33,393 nucleotides of DNA, from NCBI RefSeq assembly GCF_946404925.1, contig NZ_CAMJFM010000026.1, positions 1 to 33,393 on the forward strand. Reading direction: 5' to 3'. Below the pieces are notes generated by a model, which saw only the letters and a program-made list of their open reading frames with translations, was not told where the DNA came from and searched no databases. The position numbers were made by a program, and so were the translations under genes. Every line of letters begins with the position of its first letter. Within the stretch, counting starts at the first letter, position 1. Positions 24,612 through 32,077 of the stretch are shown here, piece after piece. Origin of the DNA: an uncultured Prevotella sp. (GTDB lineage Bacteria; Bacteroidota; Bacteroidia; Bacteroidales; Bacteroidaceae).

Positions 24612-24679
24612 AATTACGAATTACCTAGTTATTATAAGCAATAACGAATCGAAAAATGCGAACCAAGTAATTCGTAATT
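24612..24679 (+). promoter_or_regulatory. Structured leader: 13-bp perfect inverted repeat with nested hairpin
   Basis: AATTACGAATTAC (24612-24624) is exactly complementary to GTAATTCGTAATT (24667-24679). Between them GTTATT (24628-24633) pairs with AATAAC (24640-24645). The whole structure lies in the predicted 5' leader, ending 34 bases before the ATG. It is followed by no T run, so it is not an ordinary terminator. Confidence 0.6.
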
Positions 24680-24713
24680 AGTAAATATGTAATTCACACA
24701 AAAATGTAGCAAG

Positions 24714-25946
24714 ATGAATTTTATATTTATTTCACCACAATTTCCTCACACATACTGGCAGTTCTGCAAAGAACTGAAAGAGAATGGTGTAAACGTGCTC
24801 GGTATTGCTGATGCACCATACGATTCGCTGAGTCAGGAACTGAGGGATTCCCTGACAGAATACTATCGCGTTGACAATATGGAATGCTACGAGCAGATGT
24901 TTAAGGCTGTGGCATTTCTGTCGTTCAAATACGGCAAGATTGACTGGATTGAGTCAAACAACGAATACTGGCTTGAACAGGATGCATTTCTTCGCACCAA
25001 TTTCAACGTAACAACGGGCATACAGAGTGATAAGATTAACTTCATTAAGGAGAAATCGGAAATGAAGAAGATATATCAGGCAAATGGCATTCCTACTGCC
25101 CGACAACAGAATGTGAAAGATGGTCTTGATGCTGCTCTTCGCTTCTGCGGTAAATGCGGCTATCCTGTTATTGCCAAGCCTGATGTTGGCGTAGGTGCTG
25201 GTGGTACACATAAGATACATGATGAGCAGGAACTTAGAACCTTCTTCAGATCGTATGCTGATGACGCATATGTCATAGAGGAATTCATCACTGGCGAGAT
25301 ATGCTCATACGATGCCATAATAAACAATACTGGTGAGGCAATCTTTGAGTCAATGACCGTATGGCCACCAAGCATCATGGACATCGTAAATAAGAAACTT
25401 GACCTCTCATATTATGTGGCAAAGGATATACCAGAGGCATTGAGTATTATTGGCCGTGAGACGGTGAAGGCATTCGGCGTAACAAACCGTTTCGTGCACC
25501 TTGAGTTCTTCCGGCTTGACAAACCGAGGAAGAACCTTGGCGATGTGGGTGACTTCGTGGCTCTTGAGGTCAATATGCGACCTGCTGGCGGATATACGCC
25601 CGACATGATCAATTTCGCGCACTCCACCAATGTTTACAAAATATGGGCTGATATGGTGGCTTTCGGTAAGTCGAAACTGGCAAGCAATTCACAGCATGAC
25701 ACTGGTAATGCCCTCAGTACTGCATGGCAGGATGAATATTTCTGTGTATTTGCATCGCGCAGGGACATTTATCAATACATTCACAGCCACAAGGAAATAA
25801 TTGCAAAATACAAGGATAAGCTCGTGATGTGCGAACGTATGCCCGAAATATTGTCGGGGGCAATGGGCAACCAGATGTACACAGTGAAATTAAAAACAGA
25901 AGAAGAAAAGGATGAGTTCATAAGATTCGTCCATAACAAGAAGTAG
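24714..25946 (+). CDS. ATP-grasp carboxylate-amine ligase family protein
   Basis: Soluble ATP-grasp enzyme of 410 aa; such enzymes join a carboxylate to an amine or thiol through an acyl phosphate. The N-terminal pre-ATP-grasp domain (about 1-110) begins FIFISPQFPHTYWQF. The nucleotide-binding core includes KCGYPVIAKPDVGVGAGGTHKI (about 146-167) with the Lys and glycine-rich loop, YVIEEFITGEICSYDAI, and the metal-binding end FVALEVNMRPAGGYTPDMIN with Glu and Asn ligands. There is no signal peptide. The next gene starts 2 bp after its stop, so the two should act together. The substrate is unknown; small-peptide or modified-amino-acid synthesis is the general expectation. Confidence 0.85.
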   Translation: MNFIFISPQFPHTYWQFCKELKENGVNVLGIADAPYDSLSQELRDSLTEYYRVDNMECYEQMFKAVAFLSFKYGKIDWIESNNEYWLEQDAFLRTNFNVTTGIQSDKINFIKEKSEMKKIYQANGIPTARQQNVKDGLDAALRFCGKCGYPVIAKPDVGVGAGGTHKIHDEQELRTFFRSYADDAYVIEEFITGEICSYDAIINNTGEAIFESMTVWPPSIMDIVNKKLDLSYYVAKDIPEALSIIGRETVKAFGVTNRFVHLEFFRLDKPRKNLGDVGDFVALEVNMRPAGGYTPDMINFAHSTNVYKIWADMVAFGKSKLASNSQHDTGNALSTAWQDEYFCVFASRRDIYQYIHSHKEIIAKYKDKLVMCERMPEILSGAMGNQMYTVKLKTEEEKDEFIRFVHNKK

Positions 25947-25948
25947 GA

Positions 25949-26677
25949 ATGAAAATTGATTACATTAAGCACTTTAGCCAGTCGCTCGGACGCGACATGG
26001 AGTATAAGACATACGGAGACAACGGGCATGCCGTGCTCGTATTCCCTTCACAAAACGGAAGATTTTATGACTATGAGAATATGGGGATGGTCAATGCCGC
26101 GGCTCCTTTCATAGAAGAAGGGAAAATACGACTGATATGCGTTGATAGCATAGACAGCGAGACATGGAGTGACATAGGAGGTGATGCCAGATGGAGAATA
26201 GAACTGCATGAACGCTGGTATAACTACATCATAGAGGAACTAATACCAGAGGTGCGACGCGGTGATGAGACCTTCATCGCTACTGGTTGCTCAATGGGGG
26301 GCTTCCATTCCGGCAACTTCTTCTTCCGTCGTCCCGATTTGTTCGATACGCTTATTGCCCTCAGCGGTCTCTATCATGCCAGCTATTTCTTCGGCAATTA
26401 TAGCGATGAACTCGTTTACCTTAATTCGCCAATCGACAACCTCACGTGGATGCCGGCCGATCATTATTACTGGGATCTGTATAGAAGTCGTAGGATTATC
26501 TGTTGCGTAGGGCAAGGCAACTGGGAAGATGACCTTCTGGAATCAACACGTCGCCTTGACACCATTCTGGCACAAAAAAACGTGCCGCACTGGTTTGACT
26601 ATTGGGGATATGATTCTGATCACGACTGGCCTTGGTGGCAAAAGCAGATTGCATATTTCCTCAGCAAGGTGGTATAA
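25949..26677 (+). CDS. Alpha/beta-hydrolase (esterase D-like)
   Basis: Cytoplasmic esterase-fold hydrolase of 242 aa. The nucleophile elbow is TGCSMGGFHSG with Ser115; the likely acid and base are Asp194 or Asp195 (GNWEDD) and His225 (YDSDHDWPWW), in the order usual for the Esterase D/Fes-like group. A Trp-rich C-terminus (DHDWPWWQKQ) is typical. It begins 2 bp after the ATP-grasp stop, and its ribosome-binding sequence (AGTAGGA) overlaps that stop. A joint role is likely: the ligase builds, and the hydrolase releases, edits or acts on, the same kind of acyl compound. The exact substrate is not evident. Confidence 0.85.
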   Translation: MKIDYIKHFSQSLGRDMEYKTYGDNGHAVLVFPSQNGRFYDYENMGMVNAAAPFIEEGKIRLICVDSIDSETWSDIGGDARWRIELHERWYNYIIEELIPEVRRGDETFIATGCSMGGFHSGNFFFRRPDLFDTLIALSGLYHASYFFGNYSDELVYLNSPIDNLTWMPADHYYWDLYRSRRIICCVGQGNWEDDLLESTRRLDTILAQKNVPHWFDYWGYDSDHDWPWWQKQIAYFLSKVV

Positions 26678-26711
26678 ATACGATAAGTGCCATTGCTTTG
26701 AAATCGGTTTG

Positions 26712-26867
26712 ATGTCTTCGACACCACCCATTGCTGTTACTCGTGAAAAATCCATGCTTGTCCAACAGCTCTTGAACAAGCATGGTATTGAGATATATTC
26801 TCATCACATGAATCGGTCATATTTTGATTATGACAAAATCGGATTACAATTAAGATTAACAACATAA
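26712..26867 (+). pseudogene. 51-aa ORF or gene remnant after the hydrolase
   Basis: A short frame starting MSSTPPIAVTREKS and ending KIGLQLRLTT follows the hydrolase by 35 bases. I do not recognise it. Given the decayed genes directly downstream it may be the tail of a lost third gene of the ATP-grasp operon. A weak hairpin (TTTTAG..CTAAAA, about 26881-26901) follows. Confidence 0.25.
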
Positions 26868-26923
26868 CATTTTAACCCATTTTTAGTCATTTGGGCTAAA
26901 ATCAGTGTTTTCCCCCTATTTAA

Positions 26924-27067
26924 TTATAAAGCAATGAAAGTAGTATTGGATGGTATCTCAAACCAGTCAAACCATTTGCCAACCATCATGACCATGACGT
27001 AAATGAACAATGAGAGTCCCAAAACGAAGAAGAACCACTGGGCATAATGCCCAAGTTAACAGCCATC
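26924..27067 (-). pseudogene. C-terminal remnant of a membrane protein
   Basis: On the minus strand a frame reads LGHYAQWFFFVLGLSLFIYV, then a further hydrophobic stretch, then KWFDWFEIPSNTTFIAL and a stop. It has no start of its own; it is directly continuous, after an in-frame stop, with the shifted frame of the integrase fragment. It is probably the last membrane helix and tail of a lost transporter or other membrane protein. Confidence 0.4.
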
Positions 27068-27302
27068 GTACTTTTTCTCCAGTCGTGCAATATCGCATAC
27101 CACCGTTCCTTATTGCGTTGATGATATTTATGCGATCGCCATTGGCAATAATTGTTTCTGCCTCTTCGTCCCATTCGGAGACGAAAATCCTGTAGTCTGT
27201 GTTTGACTGACGGACTACGCGGTTATGGATAATCTGGAAGTATATACTGCCTTCCTTACCTTCAACGGATGAAGGTCTGAACTTTATCTTTATTGATGTC
27301 AT
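27068..27302 (-). pseudogene. Truncated tyrosine-recombinase (integrase) N-terminus
   Basis: The frame begins MTSIKIKFRPSSVEGKEG and continues SIYFQIIHNRVVRQSNTDYR, IFVSEWDEEAETI: the arm-type DNA-binding N-terminal domain of Bacteroidetes tyrosine integrases. After about 70 residues a frameshift near 27090 would be needed to reach DIARLEKKYDG, and a stop follows at once. The SAM-like and catalytic domains (R..HxxR..Y) are absent. It is a dead remnant of a mobile element. Confidence 0.7.
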
Positions 27303-27734
27303 AACGCCAAATTCTTATCTTGTAAAAGCAAAACTCCGCTTCCTGCATCCGAAAGTTTTGCCAGTTAACCTGATTGTTATTTTTTCGAGGAACGGGCTTG
27401 CCCGTGCCACTTATTTATACAGTGGGGAAGCCTAATTCCCCAGACGTATAAAAACGCCTGGGAGAGTGCCACTTCACGAGCAAGCTCTTTCCTCATAAAA
27501 ACATCTTTCCTCTGCCAGTTAAATTCACTTAGGCAGGAGGGAAGTCACGTTGCGTCACTTTATCGGTCAGGTGACGTTGCCTTCGTCCATACCCTGTCCC
27601 GCAGATAGACGTAGAGATATGAACGTGAACTTGGGTCACCTTGCATTCGCTGGGTGTGTGCGAATGCTGCCGTCCGCTCGCTTTCGCTCAGTTGCTGCCA
27701 TACTCCAAAGGCTTGCGATTCGTTGTCGCCAACC
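27303..27734. other. Non-coding stretch with several hairpins
   Basis: No convincing gene. Inverted repeats include GGGGAA..TTCCCC (27424-27441), GCATTCGC..GCGAATGC (27643-27667, perfect 8 bp), and a larger imperfect pair GCTTGCCCGTG (about 27394) with CACGAGCAAGC (about 27476), each next to a copy of GTGCCACTT. The stretch lies between two gene remnants and may be the end of an old mobile element. Confidence 0.4.
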
Positions 27735-27984
27735 TTGAAGATTGACTATGCTGCCGATTGTGCCCGTGTCTATGCCGACGGCAAACTCGTGCAGGATAAT
27801 TTCTGGAACGGTAAGCCGATGCTCGTGCGTATCTCTGGCCTTATCGGAAAGCGTGTGGAACTTCGCGTCCTCCCTCTCCGTAAGGATGCCCCTATCTATC
27901 TCCAGAAAGAGCAGAAGGCCATTCTTGAAGCTTCAGAAAACGCCCTTCTCACACTCACAAAGGTTAGTGTCATTAAGAGAACCA
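27735..27984 (+). pseudogene. C-terminal fragment of a GH35 beta-galactosidase
   Basis: The plus frame reads LKIDYAADCARVYADGKLVQ, DNFWNGKPMLVRISGLIGKR and VELRVLPLRKDAPIYLQKEQ. This is the C-terminal beta-domain typical of Bacteroidetes GH35 beta-galactosidases. Only about 80 codons remain; the TIM-barrel with the catalytic Glu residues is absent, and upstream the frame turns into non-coding sequence. It is a relic, perhaps of a polysaccharide utilization locus that once lay here. Confidence 0.65.
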
Positions 27985-28018
27985 CTACCCCATTCCCTAG
28001 TTGATTATCTACTTATCC

Positions 28019-28320
28019 TGACGTGAGTTCGACGACTTGTTTCTGCGAAGAACTTGCATTAGCTTGTTGAGCCTTGCGAAAAGATTAAACGCAGAGACGC
28101 AAAGACGCAGAGCTTTATAAAAACTTCGCGACTTTGCGTCTTAGCGTTTTGATATAACGTGAGTTCGACGAATTACCTATCCTGAAGAACAGCTTCACTA
28201 ATTCCCTTGCAAGTCCCTTGTAAGTCCTATGTACCTCCTATGATCCTATAGTTCTGGAACGGACTTACAACGGACCTGAAACGGACTTACAACGGACCTG
28301 AGAGGGAGGTGAAAATTTTT
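28019..28320. repeat. Intergenic repeat mosaic 3
   Basis: Modules in order: motif D on the minus strand (28021-28037); TTAGCTTGTTGAGCC (28059-28073); an inverted pair ACGCAGAGACGCAAAGACGC (28086-28105) with GCGACTTTGCGTCTTAGCG (28128-28146); motif D again on the minus strand (28156-28173); CCTATGTACCTCCTATG (28226-28242); and a 21-bp direct repeat ACGGACTTACAACGGACCTG+A at 28259-28279 and 28281-28301, which is also partly complementary to CCCTTGTAAGTCC at 28215-28227. No gene is present. Confidence 0.7.
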
Positions 28321-28368
28321 AACCTTCTTTCGTTATTTCCGCGTTCAGAATATTTTTTCGCGAGAGTT

Positions 28369-28563
28369 TTTAAATAGGGGGGTGCACTTTTGCCCATTTT
28401 TAGGTATAATGCCCTGACAGTCAAGAGATAACAAAGCGTGCACCCCTCCCCCAAAGTGCACCTATGGAAAGAAAGATTTCAGGGGGGGTACACGCAACGT
28501 AAATCACTGGTAATCAATAGGCAAAAGGGCAAAAATAGGCAAAAGTGCACCCCCCTATTTAAA
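28369..28563. mobile_element. 195-bp MITE-like element with perfect 26-bp terminal inverted repeats
   Basis: Left arm 28369-28394 (from TTTAAATAGGGGGGTGCACT to TTTTGCC) is exactly complementary to the right arm 28538-28563. Complementarity resumes inside after one mismatch (ATTTTT with AAAAAT). The interior has further GTGCAC boxes (28438-28443 and 28456-28461) and no open frame of note. I see no clear target-site duplication. It may instead be an invertible segment, since each arm contains CACTTTTGC, close to the -7 box. Confidence 0.55.
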
Positions 28564-28680
28564 TTCTTCCAAATTTTTTCAAGGTATAATCTCGACATTG
28601 CAAAATGTAAGGAATTACAATAATTACAATTACAATAAAAATGTGCTATACGCCCAAAAATCGCACCAACTAAAAAAGAA

Positions 28681-28707
28681 GGGTATCACATTGCGTGATA
28701 CCCTTTT
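28681..28707. terminator. Strong, possibly bidirectional hairpin terminator
   Basis: GGGTATCAC (28681-28689) and GTGATACCC (28695-28703) form a perfect 9-bp stem with a 5-base loop, flanked by AAAAAAGAA on the left and TTTTGGTTT on the right. It could end transcription from either side; on the minus strand it would follow the short frame at 28747-28851. Confidence 0.75.
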
Positions 28708-28746
28708 GGTTTAGATAATGGAAACTTTATCTAGAGTTAAATTGCA

Positions 28747-28851
28747 TTATTCATCATATTCCTCATCCTCAAAGTAGGCAGAGGAAAAACATTTGGCATC
28801 TGGTGTGCCTGTGTCTCCAACCTGAACCTCTATAACCAAAAAGATATTCAC
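28747..28851 (-). pseudogene. 34-codon C-terminal gene remnant
   Basis: On the minus strand a frame reads VNIFLVIEVQVGDTGTPDAK, then CFSSAYFEDEEYDE and a stop, with an acidic tail that looks like a true protein end. Only a GTG could start it, and a stop codon lies shortly upstream. A strong terminator follows 40 bases later. I do not recognise the parent gene; it may be a tiny gene or, more likely, the end of a lost one. Confidence 0.35.
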
Positions 28852-28954
28852 TTTCTCTTTCCATTATATATAGGGGGAAAACTGCACAGAATCATCATTT
28901 TGTGCATAATTTGAACTTTTTTTATCTGAAAACGCAAAAATGTGTTACTAAAAA

Positions 28955-28987
28955 TTGTGATAACTGAAAATTTTTGAGTACTTTTGC
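28955..28987 (+). promoter_or_regulatory. Promoter of the putative noncoding transcript
   Basis: TTG at 28955-28957 and TACTTTTGC at 28979-28987 with a 21-base spacer fit the Bacteroidetes consensus. No plausible coding frame begins within the next 500 bases. Confidence 0.65.
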
Positions 28988-28992
28988 AATGC

Positions 28993-29317
28993 AATGCTTG
29001 ATATTTGTTCCAATCATGGAGTCTTAAGTCGGGCTGGCACTACATAATGGAAAAGCGTCACATGATGTTTTGTCGATTGGCTTCCTGAAATTACCACAGA
29101 AGATTGCGAGTCAAAGACAACACTGAGTATGATGCCACGGATATGCTATATCTGTATATCCCGTCGTGTGCGTGAAGGCTATTTATGCCTTTTACGCACA
29201 CTTGTGGGAGTATTAGTAATATACTATGCGTGGGTATCACTTTGATCGTCAACTTGCAGGGCTGTGGTAGGCCTCAGGAAGCAGATGGGCAAATGGTGGA
29301 TACCTACGTTTTTTTAT
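28993..29317 (+). ncRNA. Putative structured noncoding RNA of about 320 nt, unassigned
   Basis: The unit has a consensus promoter at its left end and a terminator-like end on its right (GTAGG at 29267-29271, CCTAC at 29303-29307, then seven T). Between them lies strong structure: GGATAT..ATATCC near 29138-29160 and an imperfect 14-bp hairpin GTGTGCGTGAAGGC..GCCTTTTACGCACAC at about 29166-29202. Start codons are followed by quick stops in all frames. I compared it by eye with tmRNA, RNase P, 6S and SRP RNA and found no convincing match. It could also be a decayed mobile-element leader. Confidence 0.45.
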
Positions 29318-29535
29318 TGTGCAGTTAACAGATAAATCATAAAAGGCTGAACTTGGGTATCATAGGTTTTATTATTACACTTATGAAAGAATAAATAAAA
29401 GTATTCAATTAAAATGAGCAAGATTTAACTCTAGTAAATCTCGGATTATAGGATTCTGAAGATTTCTCCAAAATGTTTAATCTTGAGGAACTGATAGACA
29501 AACCTTAGTATAAACAACCTAAAAAAATATTAGTT

Positions 29536-30129
29536 ATGAAAAAAACATTCTTATTTGCACTACTTTCCTTAATTCCATTATTCTCATTGGCAAAAATCAC
29601 TCCTGAGGAAATAAAACTTGGCTTAGAAAATCCTGAAGGAATTGTAAGTTACGTTGGCACATTAGCAAACAAACAATCCTTAGCGTTCACATATGCAAAA
29701 CAATGGGTTTCCAAAACATTTAACAATTACAAGGCTGTAGTTCAGTTAGAAGATAATGACAATTACAAGATCGTCTTAAAAGGGAACTCTTTGATATACC
29801 AGAATAAGACAAAAGTGTCGTATGGCAATATGGAAACGACTGGAATACTATATTATACTGTTACAATAGATGTTAAAGAGGGAAAATTCCGCGTAAAATT
29901 CGAGGATATGAGCGTAGGTCGCAAAACACATTGCTCGTCATCCATGATTAAGACTACAGATATCAATAATAGCTTCACTTTTAATGAAATCGACACAAAA
30001 CTTGCTGATCCATCAACACATGAAGAATTTAAAGCAATTCTCATGGAATTCCCTTCAAGGGCAAAGATCTCTATTTCAGAACTAATTAATAATCTTGAAG
30101 AAGCATTGAATATGAACGATGACTTTTAA
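29536..30129 (+). CDS. Secreted DUF4468 (TBP-like fold) domain protein
   Basis: Exported protein of 197 aa, common in Bacteroidetes but of unknown function. A signal peptide (FSLAKI, about 1-19) is followed by a domain with AKQWVSKTFNNYKAVVQLEDNDNY, KIVLKGNSLIY and a central YYTVTIDVKEGKFRVKFEDM, the usual pattern of DUF4468: a Trp-aromatic helix, then beta strands ending in KDGKYR-type turns. The C-terminus is helical (ISELINNLEEALNMNDDF). It stands alone: the preceding 200 bases hold no clear promoter, and the next gene begins about 170 bases later. Confidence 0.75.
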   Translation: MKKTFLFALLSLIPLFSLAKITPEEIKLGLENPEGIVSYVGTLANKQSLAFTYAKQWVSKTFNNYKAVVQLEDNDNYKIVLKGNSLIYQNKTKVSYGNMETTGILYYTVTIDVKEGKFRVKFEDMSVGRKTHCSSSMIKTTDINNSFTFNEIDTKLADPSTHEEFKAILMEFPSRAKISISELINNLEEALNMNDDF

Positions 30130-30300
30130 GTAAACAAAAGAATGTTTCTATGAAGATTCTCTTCAAACTCATAGGGATAGGTGTAAATCGACAAAACGAC
30201 TTTGTTAACGACGGAATTGAGGGCTAACAAAAAGCATAAAGCTATTGTCAGCCCCTCAATATACTATATTTGGTCGCACACTCATCAGAAGAAAGTTTAT

Positions 30301-32067
30301 ATGGGAAGGAAATTATCAAAGGAAGAGTTTGTTCTAAGATCTATAGCCAAACATGGAAATAAGTATGATTATACTTTAGTTGAATATAAAAAAAATTCAA
30401 TTAAAGTAAGAATAATATGTCCAGAACATGGAGAATTTAAACAGACCCCAGCTGACCATATGAAAGGGAAAGGATGTAAAAAATGTGGAATAATAAAGAA
30501 TAGTAAGAAACGAGCTCTGAGCCAAGAAGAATTTATCAAGATAGCGAACGAAGTTCATAAGGGTAAATATGATTACTCTAAGGTGAAATATGTCAATATT
30601 GATACTAAGGTTATAATAGGGTGCCCTATACATGGTGATTATGAACAAGTACCATATTCTCACATTAGAATGAAATGTGGTTGTGAAAAATGTGGATATG
30701 TACAAACTGGTCTTAAATTAAGAAAACCATTAGAGAAATTTCTTGTGGAAGCAAAAGAAGTGCATGGAAGCAAATATGACTATTCACAGGTTAAATATGA
30801 AAGTGCAGATAAAAAAGTAACAATTGTATGTCCAGAACATGGTCCATATCGTCAGGCACCGTATGTACATGTAAATCAAAAATGTGGATGTTACGAGTGT
30901 GGAAGATTAAAGAGTTCATATAGTAGGAGAATAGGCCTAAAAAGGTTTATTGAGGATTCTGTTAAGTCGCATACAGAAATTTATGACTACTCTAATTCTA
31001 TATATACAAATTCAAATACTGAAATCGAAATAATTTGTACAGAACATGGTTCTTTTTTCCAACTACCTATACTTCATCGATACGGCGCTCGTTGTCCTAA
31101 ATGTTGCGGAAGAAACAGAAGTACGGAGGACTATGTAAGACAAGCGAGTATAGTACATAATGGAAAATATAATTATTCAAAAACAATTTACTCTTATGCA
31201 AAAGACAAAGTTATAATAATTTGTCCAGAACATGGGGAGTTTTCGCAAACGGCTGTTGAACATTTAACAGGAAAAGGTTGCCCCTATTGTGCAGGAAATG
31301 TTCCTGTTTCCAAAGATGAGTTCCTGCGTAGAGCAAGAGACAAATATGGCGACAAATTTGATTATTCACATATGGATTATACTGATTATACTACTCCTGT
31401 AAACATCATTTGTCCAACACATGGTGATTTTATGATGCAGCCAATGTATCATTTGAACTATGCTATGGGGTGTGTTGCATGTTCCCGAGATAGAATGAGT
31501 GAAAATATGTCTATGTCTAATGAAGAATACATAGAAAAAGCCCAAAATATACATGGTGATAGATATGACTATAACCTTGTAGATTACTCTAATAGTAAGA
31601 CAAAGATTAAAATAATATGCAAGAAGCATCATTATGTGTTTGAGCAGGATCCTTCTTCTCATTTGTCAGGTTGTGGATGTCCCAAATGTAATGCTTCACG
31701 TATGGAGTTGAGAATTTGGCGTATGTTAGAACTTCATAAAATTCCATTTATACCGCAAGCTAGATTTGAATGGTTAAAATTTATCAAACCCTTATCCTTA
31801 GATTTTTATCTTCCCGAACATAATGTTGGCATTGAATGCCAGGGGCTTCAACACTTTGGGATTGCCAAGAAGGGGAAACGTATTTTCACTGATATTGAAG
31901 ATATAAAGCAGAGGGATAAAATAAAGTATGCTCTTTGTAAAGAACATGGGGTGAAGGTCTTGTATTTCTGCAACGAAAAAAAAGAATATTTGTCTGACAC
32001 TTATATCGATACAATATACAGAACACAAAATGAACTTTTAAAAGTAATACTCTCACAAAAAAAATAG
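30301..32067 (+). CDS. Seven-repeat zinc-ribbon (DUF723-like) protein with C-terminal PD-(D/E)XK-type nuclease
   Basis: Large DNA-binding and nuclease-like protein. From ATG 30301 it has 588 aa; an upstream TTG (30202) would add 33 residues without family similarity. Seven repeats of about 65 residues each read E-F-(x)-A-x-x-x-H-G-x-K-YDYS-x-V-x-Y, then II-C-P-x-HG-x-F-x-Q-x-P-x-x-H and G-C-x-x-C; each holds a CxxH and CxxC pair, a probable zinc site. Repeats begin near residues 8, 76, 145, 215, 276, 339 and 408. Residues about 465-588 resemble Vsr/DUF559 nucleases: SRMELRIW (Glu469), SLDFYLPEH (Asp501) and GIECQGLQHF (Glu512, Gln514 in place of Lys). Such proteins occur in phages and giant viruses. 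The gene is AT-rich, 10 bp before a DUF3223 gene. Confidence 0.8.
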   Translation: MGRKLSKEEFVLRSIAKHGNKYDYTLVEYKKNSIKVRIICPEHGEFKQTPADHMKGKGCKKCGIIKNSKKRALSQEEFIKIANEVHKGKYDYSKVKYVNIDTKVIIGCPIHGDYEQVPYSHIRMKCGCEKCGYVQTGLKLRKPLEKFLVEAKEVHGSKYDYSQVKYESADKKVTIVCPEHGPYRQAPYVHVNQKCGCYECGRLKSSYSRRIGLKRFIEDSVKSHTEIYDYSNSIYTNSNTEIEIICTEHGSFFQLPILHRYGARCPKCCGRNRSTEDYVRQASIVHNGKYNYSKTIYSYAKDKVIIICPEHGEFSQTAVEHLTGKGCPYCAGNVPVSKDEFLRRARDKYGDKFDYSHMDYTDYTTPVNIICPTHGDFMMQPMYHLNYAMGCVACSRDRMSENMSMSNEEYIEKAQNIHGDRYDYNLVDYSNSKTKIKIICKKHHYVFEQDPSSHLSGCGCPKCNASRMELRIWRMLELHKIPFIPQARFEWLKFIKPLSLDFYLPEHNVGIECQGLQHFGIAKKGKRIFTDIEDIKQRDKIKYALCKEHGVKVLYFCNEKKEYLSDTYIDTIYRTQNELLKVILSQKK

Positions 32068-32077
32068 CAGTATATTT

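Noticed and set aside
27303..27734. Group II intron or integron attC site in the hairpin-rich gap
   Set aside because: The hairpins are short, no intron domain V sequence is visible, no reverse transcriptase or integron integrase is nearby, and the arms lack the attC core pattern.
28259..28301. CRISPR-like array near 28.26 kb
   Set aside because: There are only two copies of a 21-bp repeat with a single base between them. This is a nested direct repeat in an intergenic element and has no spacers or cas genes.
28955..29317. Identification of this region as 4.5S (SRP), 6S, tmRNA or RNase P RNA
   Set aside because: Part of it (GGAAGCAG) recalls the SRP loop, but the full conserved loop and other diagnostic blocks of these RNAs are not present. 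I keep it as an unassigned noncoding candidate.
30202..30300. N-terminal extension of the DUF723-nuclease from a TTG codon
   Set aside because: The extra 33 residues do not match the repeat family. The ATG at 30301 is preceded by a purine-rich AGAAGAAAG and starts exactly at the first repeat.
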